A DNA stretch of 64,000 nucleotides. Source: Nonomuraea endophytica (GTDB lineage Bacteria; Actinomycetota; Actinomycetes; Streptosporangiales; Streptosporangiaceae). The stretch is taken from NCBI RefSeq assembly GCF_014203235.1, contig NZ_JACHIN010000023.1, positions 90,272 to 154,271 of the forward strand, given 5' to 3'. Below the pieces are notes generated by a model. It had not been told where the DNA came from. It did no database searches and saw nothing but the letters and a program-made list of their open reading frames with translations. Positions 17,408-25,572 of this stretch are shown piece after piece. Position 1 is the first letter of the stretch; every line of letters starts with the position of its first letter. The position numbers were made by a program, and so were the translations under genes.

Positions 17408-17578
17408 ATGAAGAGGCTTATGGTGGTGCCGCCGCGTATCGCCAGGCACAAGGTCCGTGACATCCGCTCGGGCGGCCGCCGCGGGCCCGTGGTCGCCGAC
17501 CCCAAGGTCGTCGACCTTCGTGCCTACAGCGGCCGTAATGTGATCCTTTTCCCGGGCGGGCCGACGCCCGCCGCGTGA
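17408..17578 (+). CDS. Tiny basic ORF B (56 aa), DLRxxSGR motif
   Basis: A 56-codon ORF preceded by GGGGGGCTGAGG, a strong ribosome-binding site. The N-terminus is basic (MKRLMVVPPRIARHKVRDIR). The middle reads KVVDLRAYSGRNVILFPGG, sharing Asp-Leu-Arg-x-x-Ser-Gly-Arg with ORF A. The two ORFs are therefore probably tandem paralogues. The last stop base is adjacent to the stop of the convergent PPOX gene. I do not recognise the family; a RiPP-type precursor, a toxin-like peptide or a small regulator are all open. Confidence 0.5.
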   Translation: MKRLMVVPPRIARHKVRDIRSGGRRGPVVADPKVVDLRAYSGRNVILFPGGPTPAA

Positions 17579-18202
17579 TCACACCTTGTAGAGCTTGTCG
17601 GCGTATCCCTTGCTGTAGTACGCCTCCAGCTGCTCGACGCTCTCGGTCACCGTCTGGACGTCCTTGACGATCCGGGCGTGCGAGGGCAGCTCGTCAGGGC
17701 TCCAGGACTCCGGCTTCCACAGGGACGAGCGCATGAACGCCTTGGCGCAGTGGTGGAAGATCTGCTCGATCTCGACCACGAGCGCCAGGTGGGGCCGGTG
17801 GCCCTTGACGATCATCTCGTCGAAGAACGGCGCCTCGCGGACCAGGCGCGCCCTGCCGTTGATGCGCAGGGTCTCGTTCCTGCCGGGGATCATGTAGATC
17901 AGCCCGACGTGCGGGTTGCGCAGGATGTTGAGAAACCCGTCGGCGCGGCGGTTGCCCGGCCGGTCGGGAATGGCGATCGTGGAATCGTCGATCACATGGG
18001 TGAAGCCCGCCGGGTCTCCCTTCGGGGACACGTCGCAGGTGCCGTCGTCACTCGAGGTCGCGATCAGGCAGAACGGCGAGGCCGCCAGCCATGCCCGGTC
18101 GAGCTCGTGCAGTTTGGGCCGTTCCTTGGTCGCCGCCCTCGGCAGCACCTCGCCCAGCAGGTCGCGGAGTTCTTCAGCTGATTCGATCTCCATCCAGGTC
18201 AT
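17579..18202 (-). CDS. PPOX-type FMN flavoprotein (DR2398-like)
   Basis: A 207-residue split-barrel flavoprotein of the pyridoxamine-phosphate-oxidase superfamily. Key features are CLIATSSDDGTCDVSPKGDP (the FMN-binding strand pair with Ser-Pro-Lys-Gly-Asp) and DRPGNRRADGFLNILRNP, which fit the DR2398/MSMEG_1061 subfamily of small FMN proteins. Function in vivo is not known; members may reduce or bind flavin or other cofactors. It has no signal peptide. The start is uncertain: ATG 18202 has AAGAAT 6 bases upstream (possible leaderless start), while ATG 18220 adds six residues. It is convergent with tiny ORF B. Confidence 0.85.
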   Translation of the reverse strand: MTWMEIESAEELRDLLGEVLPRAATKERPKLHELDRAWLAASPFCLIATSSDDGTCDVSPKGDPAGFTHVIDDSTIAIPDRPGNRRADGFLNILRNPHVGLIYMIPGRNETLRINGRARLVREAPFFDEMIVKGHRPHLALVVEIEQIFHHCAKAFMRSSLWKPESWSPDELPSHARIVKDVQTVTESVEQLEAYYSKGYADKLYKV

Positions 18203-18245
18203 TGGCCCATTCTTGACCATCCGTGAACGCCGCCGGCAAGGGGGT

Positions 18246-19334
18246 CTACCATCGGCGGGCCCGCGCCATCACGTCCAGGAGGGCGTCGCGCTCGGCGGCG
18301 AAGGAATTCAGGTCCATGCGTTCGCGCTCGGCCCGCACGTGCAGCATGGTCAGTTCGGTGGCCGCCTGCTGGTAGTCGGACATCGCCCGGCCCAGCCCCG
18401 CCTTCTTCGCCCAGGCCCGCGCGTGTTTGCGCGCCTTCAGCGTGGTCAGCATGCCGAGGTCCTGCGGGCTGAGCAGGCCGGTGCCCTGGTAGCGGGGCAG
18501 CACGTCGCCCATCCTGGCCACCAGTGCCCGCCGCTCGCGTACCGTGACCAGGATCAGCACGACGAGCACCGCCATGATCACGAGGTAGGCGAGGCCGAAG
18601 AAGGCCGGGGAGCCGGTGGTGGCGCTGCCGTTCCAGAGCATGTGCAGCGACACCGCGCCCAGGTAGCCCAGCGGGATCGCCCAGTAGCGGCGGCGCACCG
18701 CCGCGTACGCCACCCCGATGCCGATCAGCGAGGTGTAGACCGGATGCCCGAGCGGCGAGATCACCCCGCGCAGCACGAACGTCGCCACCGCCCCGTCGAT
18801 CCCGCCCTGCCCGAACGAGCCCAGGTAGTAGCCGACGTTCTCCACGGCGGCGAAGCCGAGCCCGGCCATCCCGGCATAGATGATGCCGTCGGTCAGCCCG
18901 TCGATCTCCCGCCGCCTGCGCAGCAGCGCCAGCAGGGCCGCGCCCTTCAGCGCCTCCTCGATCACCGGCGCGAGCACGACCGTGCCCACGTCGTTGGTGA
19001 CGCCCGCGCTGTAGCCGAGCCCGGCGACGACCGCCTCACCCGCCATCGTGAGCGCGATCCCGAGCACGATCGCCACCCCCGCGCCCCACGCGAAGGCGAA
19101 GCCCAGGTAGAGCCGGGGCTCAGGCTCCAGCCGGTCCAGGCCGAGCACGGCGGACAGCAGGATCGGCAGCGGCGCCAGCGCGAGCAGCATCGACAGGCCC
19201 CAGCCGACGGGGCCGCCGCTGAGCAGCATGACGGTGAGCACGAGCGCGGCCAGCGCGCTGGATATCCCGAGGCCGAGCAGCAGCCGCAGGCTCGGCCGCG
19301 GCGCCAGGGCGGGGGGACGGAGGTCGACAGCCAT
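18246..19334 (-). CDS. PrsW-family intramembrane metalloprotease
   Basis: A 362-residue protein with about nine membrane helices and the PrsW (CPBP-related, M82) motifs. EExxK is Glu126-Glu127-Ala-Leu-Lys130, FAAVEN carries Glu165, and His197 and His231 (SLHMLWNG) complete the likely metal site. A soluble helical C-terminal tail of about 95 residues extends beyond the last helix. PrsW in Bacillus cleaves an anti-sigma factor at site 1; the substrate here is unknown. A helix-rich tail is typical of actinobacterial members. It lies 26 bases beyond the PPOX gene and is probably transcribed on its own. Confidence 0.85.
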   Translation of the reverse strand: MAVDLRPPALAPRPSLRLLLGLGISSALAALVLTVMLLSGGPVGWGLSMLLALAPLPILLSAVLGLDRLEPEPRLYLGFAFAWGAGVAIVLGIALTMAGEAVVAGLGYSAGVTNDVGTVVLAPVIEEALKGAALLALLRRRREIDGLTDGIIYAGMAGLGFAAVENVGYYLGSFGQGGIDGAVATFVLRGVISPLGHPVYTSLIGIGVAYAAVRRRYWAIPLGYLGAVSLHMLWNGSATTGSPAFFGLAYLVIMAVLVVLILVTVRERRALVARMGDVLPRYQGTGLLSPQDLGMLTTLKARKHARAWAKKAGLGRAMSDYQQAATELTMLHVRAERERMDLNSFAAERDALLDVMARARRW

Positions 19335-19386
19335 GCCTCACTGTGCCCCCGTCCTGTCGACATCCGCTTAACAGCCGCTTGAATCT

Positions 19387-21834
19387 TTACTCGATCGCTT
19401 TGAGCACGGCGTCGGCGATCGAGCGCGGGTCCACGCCGAAGTGCTCGCGCACCGCCTCGCGGGTGTCGGAAAGCCCGAATCCGTCGGTGCCCAGCGAGGT
19501 CCAGGGGCGCTCGATCCACGGCGCGATCTGGTCGGGCACCGCCCGCATCCAGTCACTCACCGCGATCACCGGCCCGTCCGTCCCGGCGAGCGCCTGCTTC
19601 AGGTACGGCACGCCGTCCGTGGCCATCGCCTCCCTGCGCAGCTCACTCCAGGAGGTGACCGACCAGACGTCGACGCCCACGCCGTACTCCTCGTCGAGCG
19701 TCTTCTGGGCGGCCAGCGCCCAGTGCACGGCGGTCCCGCTGGCCAGGATGTGCGCCTGCCCGCCGCCGGAGGAGTATCTGTAGATGCCCTTGACGATGCC
19801 TTCCTCGACGCCCTCCGGCATCGCGGGCTGGGGCAGCGGCTCGTTGTAGACGGTGAGGTAGTAGAAGACGTTCTCGGGGGCGGGGCCGTACATGCGGCGC
19901 AGTCCGTCGCGCACGATCACGCCCACCTCGTAGGCGAAGGCCGGGTCGTAGGAGAGCGCGGCGGGGTTGGCCGAGGCCAGCAGGTGCGAGTGCCCGTCGG
20001 CGTGCTGGAGTCCCTCGCCGGTCATGGTGGTACGGCCCGCCGTGGCCCCGACCAGGAAACCCCGGCCGAGCTGGTCGGCCAGCGCCCACATCTGGTCGCC
20101 GGTCCGCTGCCAGCCGAACATCGAGTAGAAGATGTAGAACGGGATCATCGGCTCGCCGTGGGTGGCGTAGCTGGTGGCGGCGGCGGTGAGGGAGGCCATC
20201 GAACCGGCCTCGGTGATGCCCTCGATGAGGATCTGGCCCTGCTCCGACTCCTTGTAGGCGAGCAGGAGCTCCCGGTCGACGGAGTCGTAGCGCTGGCCGA
20301 GCGGCGAGTAGATCTTCGCGGTGGGGAAGAGCGACTCCATGCCGAACGTCCTGGCCTCGTCGGGCACGACGGGCACCCAGCGGCGGCCGGTCTCCGGCTC
20401 CTTCATCAGGTCCTTGACGAGGCGGACGAAGGCCATCGTGGTGGCCACCGGCTGTGTGGACCCCTTGGCCAGGGATTGGAAGGGCTTGTCGCCCGGTAGT
20501 TCCAGATTTTTCTGGACATATGTGCGCTTGGGGATGGGGCCGCCGAGGGCCTCGCGGCGCGCCAGCGCGTACCGGACCTCGGGCGAGTCGGGGCCCGGGT
20601 GGAGGAACGGCGGGAACTCGCCCTCCAGCGGCGGCACCGGCAGGCCCAGCCGCTCGCCCATCTCCCGGAACTCCGGCAGCGTGAGCTTCTTCATCTGGTG
20701 GTTGGCGTTGCGGGCCTCGACCCCGGCGCCGAGCGTCCAGCCCTTGACCGTCTGCACCAGGATGACCGTCGGCGCGCCCTTGACGGACTTGGCCCGCTGG
20801 TAGGCGGCGTACACCTTGCGCGGCTCGTGCCCGGCCCGGGAGCCGCCGACGACGCGGCGCAGTTCCTCGTCGCTCGCGCTCGTGCTCAGCCCGTGGAACA
20901 GGTGCTCGCGAATGTAGGCGCCGTCGGAGGCGGCGAACGTCTGGAACTGGCCGTCGGGGATCTCCCCCAGCCGGGCGACCAGCTCGTCGTCGTGGAGCAG
21001 GCCGTCCCACTCCCGGCCCCACAGCGCCTTGACCACGTGCCAGCCGGCGCCGCGGAAGACGCTCTCCAGCTCCTGGACGATGCGGGTGTTGCTGCGTACC
21101 GGGCCGTCGAGGCGCTGCAGGTTGCAGTTGATCACGAAGGTGAGGTTGTCGAGCCCTTCGCGGGCGGCCAGGGTGAGCGCCGCCGTGGACTCGGGCTCGT
21201 CCATCTCGCCGTCGCCGAGGAAGGCCCAGACATGGCTGTTGCTGGTGTCCTTGATGCCGCGGTTATGGAGATAGCGGTTGAACCTGGCCTGGTAGACCGC
21301 GTTGAGCGGGCCCAGGCCCATGGAGACGGTCGGGAACTGCCAGAAGTCCGGCAGGGCGCGCGGGTGCGGGTAGGAGGGCAGGCCGCCGAGGGTCTCGCGG
21401 CGGAAGGCGTCCAGCTGCTTTTCGCTCAGGCGGCCTTCGAGGAAGGCGCGGGCGTAGATGCCCGGGGAGGCGTGGCCCTGGAAGTAGACCTGGTCGTCGG
21501 CGCCGTTGAAGAAATGGTTGAAGCCGATCTCGTACAGCCAGGCCGCTGAGGCGTACGTGGCCATGTGGCCGCCCAGGCCCAGCTTGCTGCCCCTGCTGAC
21601 CATGGCCGCGGCGTTCCAGCGGTCGTAGGCCGCGATGCGCTCCTCCAGCTCCAGGTCACCCGGGTAGGGCGGTTCCTCGGCCGTGGGCACGGTGTTCACG
21701 TAACGGGAGGACGTGGCCAGCCTCCGCAGCAGGTAGTCGGCCCGTTCGGGACCGGCGGCCCGCCTGACCGCGTCGAGCGACTCCAGCCACTCGGCGGTCT
21801 CCTGAGGATCCAGATCTTTCTCCATACCTACCAT
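19387..21834 (-). CDS. aceE: Pyruvate dehydrogenase E1 component, homodimeric
   Basis: An 815-residue thiamine-diphosphate enzyme that decarboxylates pyruvate and passes the acetyl group to the E2 lipoyl domain. The ThDP/Mg motif GDGEMDEPES begins at residue 207 and closes with NCN at 236-238. YFQGHASPGIYARAF, FYIFYSMFGWQRTGD and EGLQHADGHS are E1 signatures. It is some 70-100 residues shorter than Escherichia coli and Streptomyces AceE, mostly through shorter loops near the N-terminus and middle, with catalytic motifs intact. The start is ATG 21834 or ATG 21825. A 28-bp dyad abuts the start, and the divergent GntR gene is the probable regulator. Confidence 0.92.
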   Translation of the reverse strand: MVGMEKDLDPQETAEWLESLDAVRRAAGPERADYLLRRLATSSRYVNTVPTAEEPPYPGDLELEERIAAYDRWNAAAMVSRGSKLGLGGHMATYASAAWLYEIGFNHFFNGADDQVYFQGHASPGIYARAFLEGRLSEKQLDAFRRETLGGLPSYPHPRALPDFWQFPTVSMGLGPLNAVYQARFNRYLHNRGIKDTSNSHVWAFLGDGEMDEPESTAALTLAAREGLDNLTFVINCNLQRLDGPVRSNTRIVQELESVFRGAGWHVVKALWGREWDGLLHDDELVARLGEIPDGQFQTFAASDGAYIREHLFHGLSTSASDEELRRVVGGSRAGHEPRKVYAAYQRAKSVKGAPTVILVQTVKGWTLGAGVEARNANHQMKKLTLPEFREMGERLGLPVPPLEGEFPPFLHPGPDSPEVRYALARREALGGPIPKRTYVQKNLELPGDKPFQSLAKGSTQPVATTMAFVRLVKDLMKEPETGRRWVPVVPDEARTFGMESLFPTAKIYSPLGQRYDSVDRELLLAYKESEQGQILIEGITEAGSMASLTAAATSYATHGEPMIPFYIFYSMFGWQRTGDQMWALADQLGRGFLVGATAGRTTMTGEGLQHADGHSHLLASANPAALSYDPAFAYEVGVIVRDGLRRMYGPAPENVFYYLTVYNEPLPQPAMPEGVEEGIVKGIYRYSSGGGQAHILASGTAVHWALAAQKTLDEEYGVGVDVWSVTSWSELRREAMATDGVPYLKQALAGTDGPVIAVSDWMRAVPDQIAPWIERPWTSLGTDGFGLSDTREAVREHFGVDPRSIADAVLKAIE

Positions 21835-21836
21835 TA

Positions 21837-21864
21837 AACACCGGATGATCGATCATTGGGTGTT
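21837..21864. promoter_or_regulatory. 28-bp dyad operator between aceE and the GntR gene
   Basis: Outer arms AACACC and GGTGTT flank a perfect inner palindrome ATGATCGATCAT, all sharing one centre of symmetry, with only two bases on each side unpaired. It lies 3 bases before the aceE start and 33 before the regulator start, so binding would block both. Function as the GntR operator is inferred from position. Confidence 0.6.
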
Positions 21865-21896
21865 AGGGTGACTGGATTCGCGATTTAATCTTGAGT

Positions 21897-22502
21897 GTGA
21901 AACCCGTAGTGCGTTCCCCGCTCCGCGACGACATCCGCCGGCAGCTGCTGGACGGCCTGATCACCGGCCGCTGGGCCCCAGGCGAGCGCATCGTCGAGCG
22001 CCGCGTGGCCGCCGACCTCGGCGTCAGCCAGGCTCCGGTACGCGAGGCGCTGCGCGAGCTGGAGTCGCTGCGCCTGATCGAGTCATCCCCCAACAAGGGC
22101 GCGCGCGTACGCCCCGTCACCCGAGCCGACCTGCGCGAGGTCTACCAGGTGCGGGCCGGGCTTGAGGAGACCGCGGCCCGCCTGGGCGCCCCGGCGGTGG
22201 AGGCGCTGGAGGCCCACACCGCCAGCCTCGAAGCGGCCGCGGCGACCGGCTCGCTGTCCGGTCAGGTGTCGGCCGGGATCGCCTTCCACCGGGAGATCGT
22301 CGCCGCCTCGGGCAACGCGCTGCTGCTGTCGGTGTGGGACGGCCTGGGCCTGGAGGTGTGGACGCACCTGTCGATCCGGGTGTTCCGCGCCGAACTCCAC
22401 GAGAACGCCGCCGACCACCAGCCGCTCGTGGACGCCTTCCGCACGGGCGACCCCCAGGCCCCGGGCCTCCTGCGCGACCACATCCTCAGCTACGCGCCAT
22501 GA
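21897..22502 (+). CDS. GntR-family regulator with FCD domain
   Basis: A 201-residue regulator. The N-terminal winged helix (about 8-72) has LGVSQAPVREALRELESLRLI as recognition region. A C-terminal helical FCD (FadR-type) ligand domain carries REVYQVRAGLEETAARL and a late metal-binding His region (FHREIVAAS). FCD regulators sense small organic acids, and PdhR of E. coli controls aceE. The divergent position next to aceE suggests a PdhR-like role with pyruvate or a related acid as ligand. The GTG at 21897 is preferred; a TTG two codons upstream is possible. TAATCT overlaps this region as a -10 candidate. Its stop codon is inside a 32-bp tandem repeat. Confidence 0.85.
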   Translation: MKPVVRSPLRDDIRRQLLDGLITGRWAPGERIVERRVAADLGVSQAPVREALRELESLRLIESSPNKGARVRPVTRADLREVYQVRAGLEETAARLGAPAVEALEAHTASLEAAAATGSLSGQVSAGIAFHREIVAASGNALLLSVWDGLGLEVWTHLSIRVFRAELHENAADHQPLVDAFRTGDPQAPGLLRDHILSYAP

Positions 22503-22604
22503 GGAAGCCCGGCCTCCTCAGCCACGCGCCATGAGGAAGCCCGGCCTGCTTAGCCACGCGCCCTGAACAAGCCGGGCCTCCTTAGCTAGACGCCGTGAGG
22601 AAGG
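22485..22604. repeat. 32-bp tandem repeat spanning convergent gene ends
   Basis: Three full copies (22485-22516, 22517-22548, 22549-22580) and a partial fourth (to about 22604). The first copy contains the last codons and TGA of the GntR gene. Every copy keeps a TGA at the same place, and the fourth copy holds the stop of the opposing hydrolase gene. Within each copy GAGGAAGCC and GGCCTCCTC-like arms can fold into a terminator-like hairpin, strongest in copy 1. The repeat looks like successive duplication of the gene 3' end. Confidence 0.85.
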
Positions 22605-23370
22605 CGGAGATGCGCGCGGACCAGGTGCGGATGTCGGCCAGGGTGGCCGAGACGTGCAGGGTGGCGGCCGGGAGCAGGTCGGCGAGGGCCTCGGCCGTGG
22701 ACAGCGGGTGGCCGTCGTCGGTCTCCCAGGCCAGGATCAGCGCGGGGTGCGTCAGCGCGGGCAGTTCCGAAGGCGCGGGCAGGTCGGAGGCGGCCAGGCC
22801 GCGCATGACCGAGGGCAGCAGATCCCAGGAGACGTCCGGCAGCGGGTAGGCGGGCCCCTGGGCGAAGATCGCGGGTGGTTCCTCACCGGCCATCAGGTCG
22901 GCGAACCCCCTCGGCCCCCGGGTCTCCAGCGCCTCGGCCGCCTCCCGGTAATGGGCGGCCACCGGCTTCCTGGTCTCCCACGCGGTCGGCGGGATGATCA
23001 GCACCAGCCGTTCGAACGCCTCCGGCCGCTTCAGCGCGGCGTGCAGCACGGTGCCCGTGCCCATGGAGGCGCCCATCCCGGTGACCGGCCCGGCGTCCAC
23101 GTGGTCGATCACCGCGAGCAGGTCGTCGGCCAGGTTCGTGAAGACGTAGTCATCGGGTACGGCCCGCCCGGTCGACTTGCCGTGACCACGGGCGTCGTAA
23201 CGGACCAGCCTGGCCGCCTCCGCCACCGGCTCCCACAGGAACAGCCCGTGCCGCTCCTCGCCGGCCCGGCTGGACAGGGCGCCGTGGGCGTGGACCGCGA
23301 GCGGCCCGCCCTCCTCGCCGCTCACCGCGTAGGCCAGGTCGGCTCCCTCTCGGGCGACGGTCGCCATCAT
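22582..23370 (-). CDS. Alpha/beta hydrolase
   Basis: A 262-residue alpha/beta hydrolase. GHGKS marks the strand-4 loop, the nucleophile elbow is GASMG (Ser in Gly-x-Ser-x-Gly), and an acid and a late His region (ADLLPAATLHVS) follow, although the His motif is weak. No signal peptide. The substrate is unknown. The ATG at 23370 overlaps the TGA of the MFS gene upstream (ATGA) with GAGGAGGAA just before, so the pair is translationally coupled; the next ATG one codon later has better spacing. Its stop falls in the 32-bp tandem repeat. Confidence 0.75.
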   Translation of the reverse strand: MMATVAREGADLAYAVSGEEGGPLAVHAHGALSSRAGEERHGLFLWEPVAEAARLVRYDARGHGKSTGRAVPDDYVFTNLADDLLAVIDHVDAGPVTGMGASMGTGTVLHAALKRPEAFERLVLIIPPTAWETRKPVAAHYREAAEALETRGPRGFADLMAGEEPPAIFAQGPAYPLPDVSWDLLPSVMRGLAASDLPAPSELPALTHPALILAWETDDGHPLSTAEALADLLPAATLHVSATLADIRTWSARISAFLTASS

Positions 23371-24800
23371 TTCCTCCTCAGCATGGTGTGGATGCCCACG
23401 GCGGCGACCGTACAGATCACCGCGATCGCCCACAACAGCAGGTGCCACGCGGCGGTGAAAGCCTCCGGCGCCGTCCCCTCCCCCGCCGCGATCCGGTTGG
23501 CCAGCGCGCCGTCGCCCACCTCGGCCCCGACCAGGCTCACCAGTGCCGCCCCGAACACGGCGATGACCACGGCCTCGCTCCCGATCCGCATCGTGTTGAC
23601 GAACCCGGCCGCCATCCCGGCCCTCTCTGGCTCGACCATGCTCATGGCCAGCCCGTCGCCCACGCCGAACGCGATCCCCACCCCGGCCCCGACCAGCAGC
23701 AACGGCCCGGCCAGTTCGCCCAGCCCGGCCCCCGGGTGCAGCACGGTCAGCCAGGCCGCCCCGATCGCGAACATCAGCACGCTGCCCGGCACCAGCACCC
23801 CGGCAGGTACGCCCCGGTTGACCAGCCATCCGCCCACCGGCGGCACGACCAGCACGGGCGCGGTGAGGGCGAGCATCCAGGTGCCCGCCTCCCGCACGCC
23901 GAGCCCGTTCGCGCCCACGAGATAGGTCGGCAGGTAGGTCAGCAGCGTCACGAACCCGAACGTGATCGCCACCGGCACCAGGCTCAGCGCCAGGAAGGCC
24001 CGGTTGCGCACGAGCGTCAGGTCCAGGATGGGATGGGCGCTACGGCGCTGCAGCACGACGAACGCGACCAGCAGCGCGGCCGCGGCCGCGACCAGCCCGA
24101 GCACCTGGACGCTGCCCCACCCGGCCTGCGGCCCCTGCACCACGGCCACGGTGAGCAGCGCGAGCCCGCCGATGGAGGTGAGCGCCCCCGGCACGTCCAC
24201 CGGCACCCGCCGCCCGGCCCGCGACTCGGCCACGAACACGGACCCGAGCAGCGACAGGCCAAGCACCACGGCGTTGGCCAGGAAGAAGGCCCGCCAGCCG
24301 AGCCCGCCGACCAGCCATCCCGCGGCGCTGGGCCCGAGGGCGAGCCCGGCTCCGGCCACGACGCCCAGCGCGGCGAAGGCCCTGGTCCTGGCGGGCCCCT
24401 CGAACAGGGTGGCCAGCAGCGCGGCGCCACCGGCCATCACGGCGGCGGCGCCGACGCCGGACAGGGCCCTGGCGGCGTCGAGCAGCCAGACGTTCTGCGC
24501 GATGCCGGCGGCCAGCGAACCGGCCGCGAAGACCGCGGCGCCGGTGGCGAAGACGCGCCGCCTGCCGTACAGGTCGGCGAGGGAGCCGGCGACCAGCATG
24601 AACGAGGCGAAGGTGAGGTTGTAGGCGTTCATCACCCATTGCAGGGGTGCGCCGGTGGCGGTCAGGTCGGCGCCGATGCGCGGCAGGGCGACAGCCGTAC
24701 CGGAGATCGACATGGGGACGACGAGGAAGCCGAGCAGCACGACGGCGGCGGCTGCCAGGGGCCGGGCCGTGACGGCGCGGACGGGAGCGAGGACGGTCAC
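23367..24800 (-). CDS. MFS drug exporter, DHA2 type
   Basis: A 477-residue protein with about 14 hydrophobic helices. Motif A is GSLADLYGRRRVF, and the motif C region is GLALGPSAAGWLVGG. This is the QacA/EmrB group of proton-driven drug exporters. The GTG at 24800 is chosen because AAGGAG lies 5 bases upstream; the frame runs a further 20 codons without support. It is divergent from a TetR regulator, the usual control arrangement, and coupled to the alpha/beta hydrolase gene, so efflux and hydrolysis of the same compound is possible. Confidence 0.87.
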   Translation of the reverse strand: MTVLAPVRAVTARPLAAAAVVLLGFLVVPMSISGTAVALPRIGADLTATGAPLQWVMNAYNLTFASFMLVAGSLADLYGRRRVFATGAAVFAAGSLAAGIAQNVWLLDAARALSGVGAAAVMAGGAALLATLFEGPARTRAFAALGVVAGAGLALGPSAAGWLVGGLGWRAFFLANAVVLGLSLLGSVFVAESRAGRRVPVDVPGALTSIGGLALLTVAVVQGPQAGWGSVQVLGLVAAAAALLVAFVVLQRRSAHPILDLTLVRNRAFLALSLVPVAITFGFVTLLTYLPTYLVGANGLGVREAGTWMLALTAPVLVVPPVGGWLVNRGVPAGVLVPGSVLMFAIGAAWLTVLHPGAGLGELAGPLLLVGAGVGIAFGVGDGLAMSMVEPERAGMAAGFVNTMRIGSEAVVIAVFGAALVSLVGAEVGDGALANRIAAGEGTAPEAFTAAWHLLLWAIAVICTVAAVGIHTMLRRK

Positions 24801-24873
24801 ACGATCTCCTTCGAAATTGCCACTCCGAGGAAAGTGCCACTGAGGGGCATTCGCTGTCAAACGGCATACGCGT

Positions 24874-24879
24874 TAGGGT
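24874..24879 (+). promoter_or_regulatory. -10 element of a leaderless promoter (TetR gene)
   Basis: TAGGGT stands 6 bases before the ATG at 24886, and no Shine-Dalgarno is present. Confidence 0.55.
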
Positions 24880-24885
24880 TGCGCC

Positions 24886-25500
24886 ATGGACCTTCGGGAG
24901 CTGCCCCTGCGCGAGCGCAAGAAGGCCCGCACCCGGCAGGCGCTGGCCGAGACGGCGCTGCGCCTGTTCACGGAGAAGGGCTTCGAGGCGACCACGCTCG
25001 ACGAGCTGGTCGACGCCGTGGAGGTGTCCAAACGCACGTTCTTCCGCACGTTCCCCTCCAAGGAGGACGTGGCGCTGGCCACCGACAACGAGCTGTGGTC
25101 GGTCTTCCTCGCCGAGGTGGCCGTGATGGAGATCCGCGGGCCGGTCACCGCGGCGTTCCTGACCGCGGTGCGGACCGCGCTCGGCCGCATGGACGACGGC
25201 TGGGCCGAGCGGTTCCTGGCCACCCGGGCGCTGTGCGCGCGGGTGCCCGCCGTCGAGGCGCACAGCCTGCGCTACTGCAACGACACCACCCGCGCGGCGG
25301 TGGAACGGCTGGCCGCCCGCCTGGGCCGTGACCGGGGCGACGTCAGCCTCAGCCTGGCCGTGGAGATCTCCATCGCCGCCTGGCGCCACGCCGCCCTGAC
25401 CTGGACCGACGACGGCGGCGAGGGCGGCCTGCCCGGTCTTCTCGACCGCCTCGACCACGCCTTCGCCGCCATCCCCTCAGCGGTGACGGTCTCCGCCTGA
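24886..25500 (+). CDS. TetR-family regulator of the divergent MFS exporter
   Basis: A 204-residue regulator. The N-terminal helix-turn-helix (about 15-60) reads ALAETALRLFTEKGFEATTL and ends in VEVSKRTFFRTFPSKEDV, the standard TetR recognition helix. The C-terminal ligand domain is helical and specific to the group. It is divergent from the DHA2 exporter, with 85 bases between, so it probably represses both. Short half-sites CACT / AGTG occur in that gap. The start is leaderless. Confidence 0.88.
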   Translation: MDLRELPLRERKKARTRQALAETALRLFTEKGFEATTLDELVDAVEVSKRTFFRTFPSKEDVALATDNELWSVFLAEVAVMEIRGPVTAAFLTAVRTALGRMDDGWAERFLATRALCARVPAVEAHSLRYCNDTTRAAVERLAARLGRDRGDVSLSLAVEISIAAWRHAALTWTDDGGEGGLPGLLDRLDHAFAAIPSAVTVSA

Positions 25501-25505
25501 CCAAA

Positions 25506-25551
25506 GCACCGCACCGCACTGACCGCACCGCACCGCACCGCACTGACCGCA
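25506..25551. repeat. Short tandem repeats after the TetR stop codon
   Basis: The pentamer ACCGC repeats in two runs, each closed by ACTGACC, directly after the TetR TGA. The closing segment resembles the gene's own end (CCGCCTGACC), so this may be another, weaker case of 3'-end duplication in this window. Confidence 0.5.
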
Positions 25552-25572
25552 TCGACGAAAGGCCCGCGTCCC

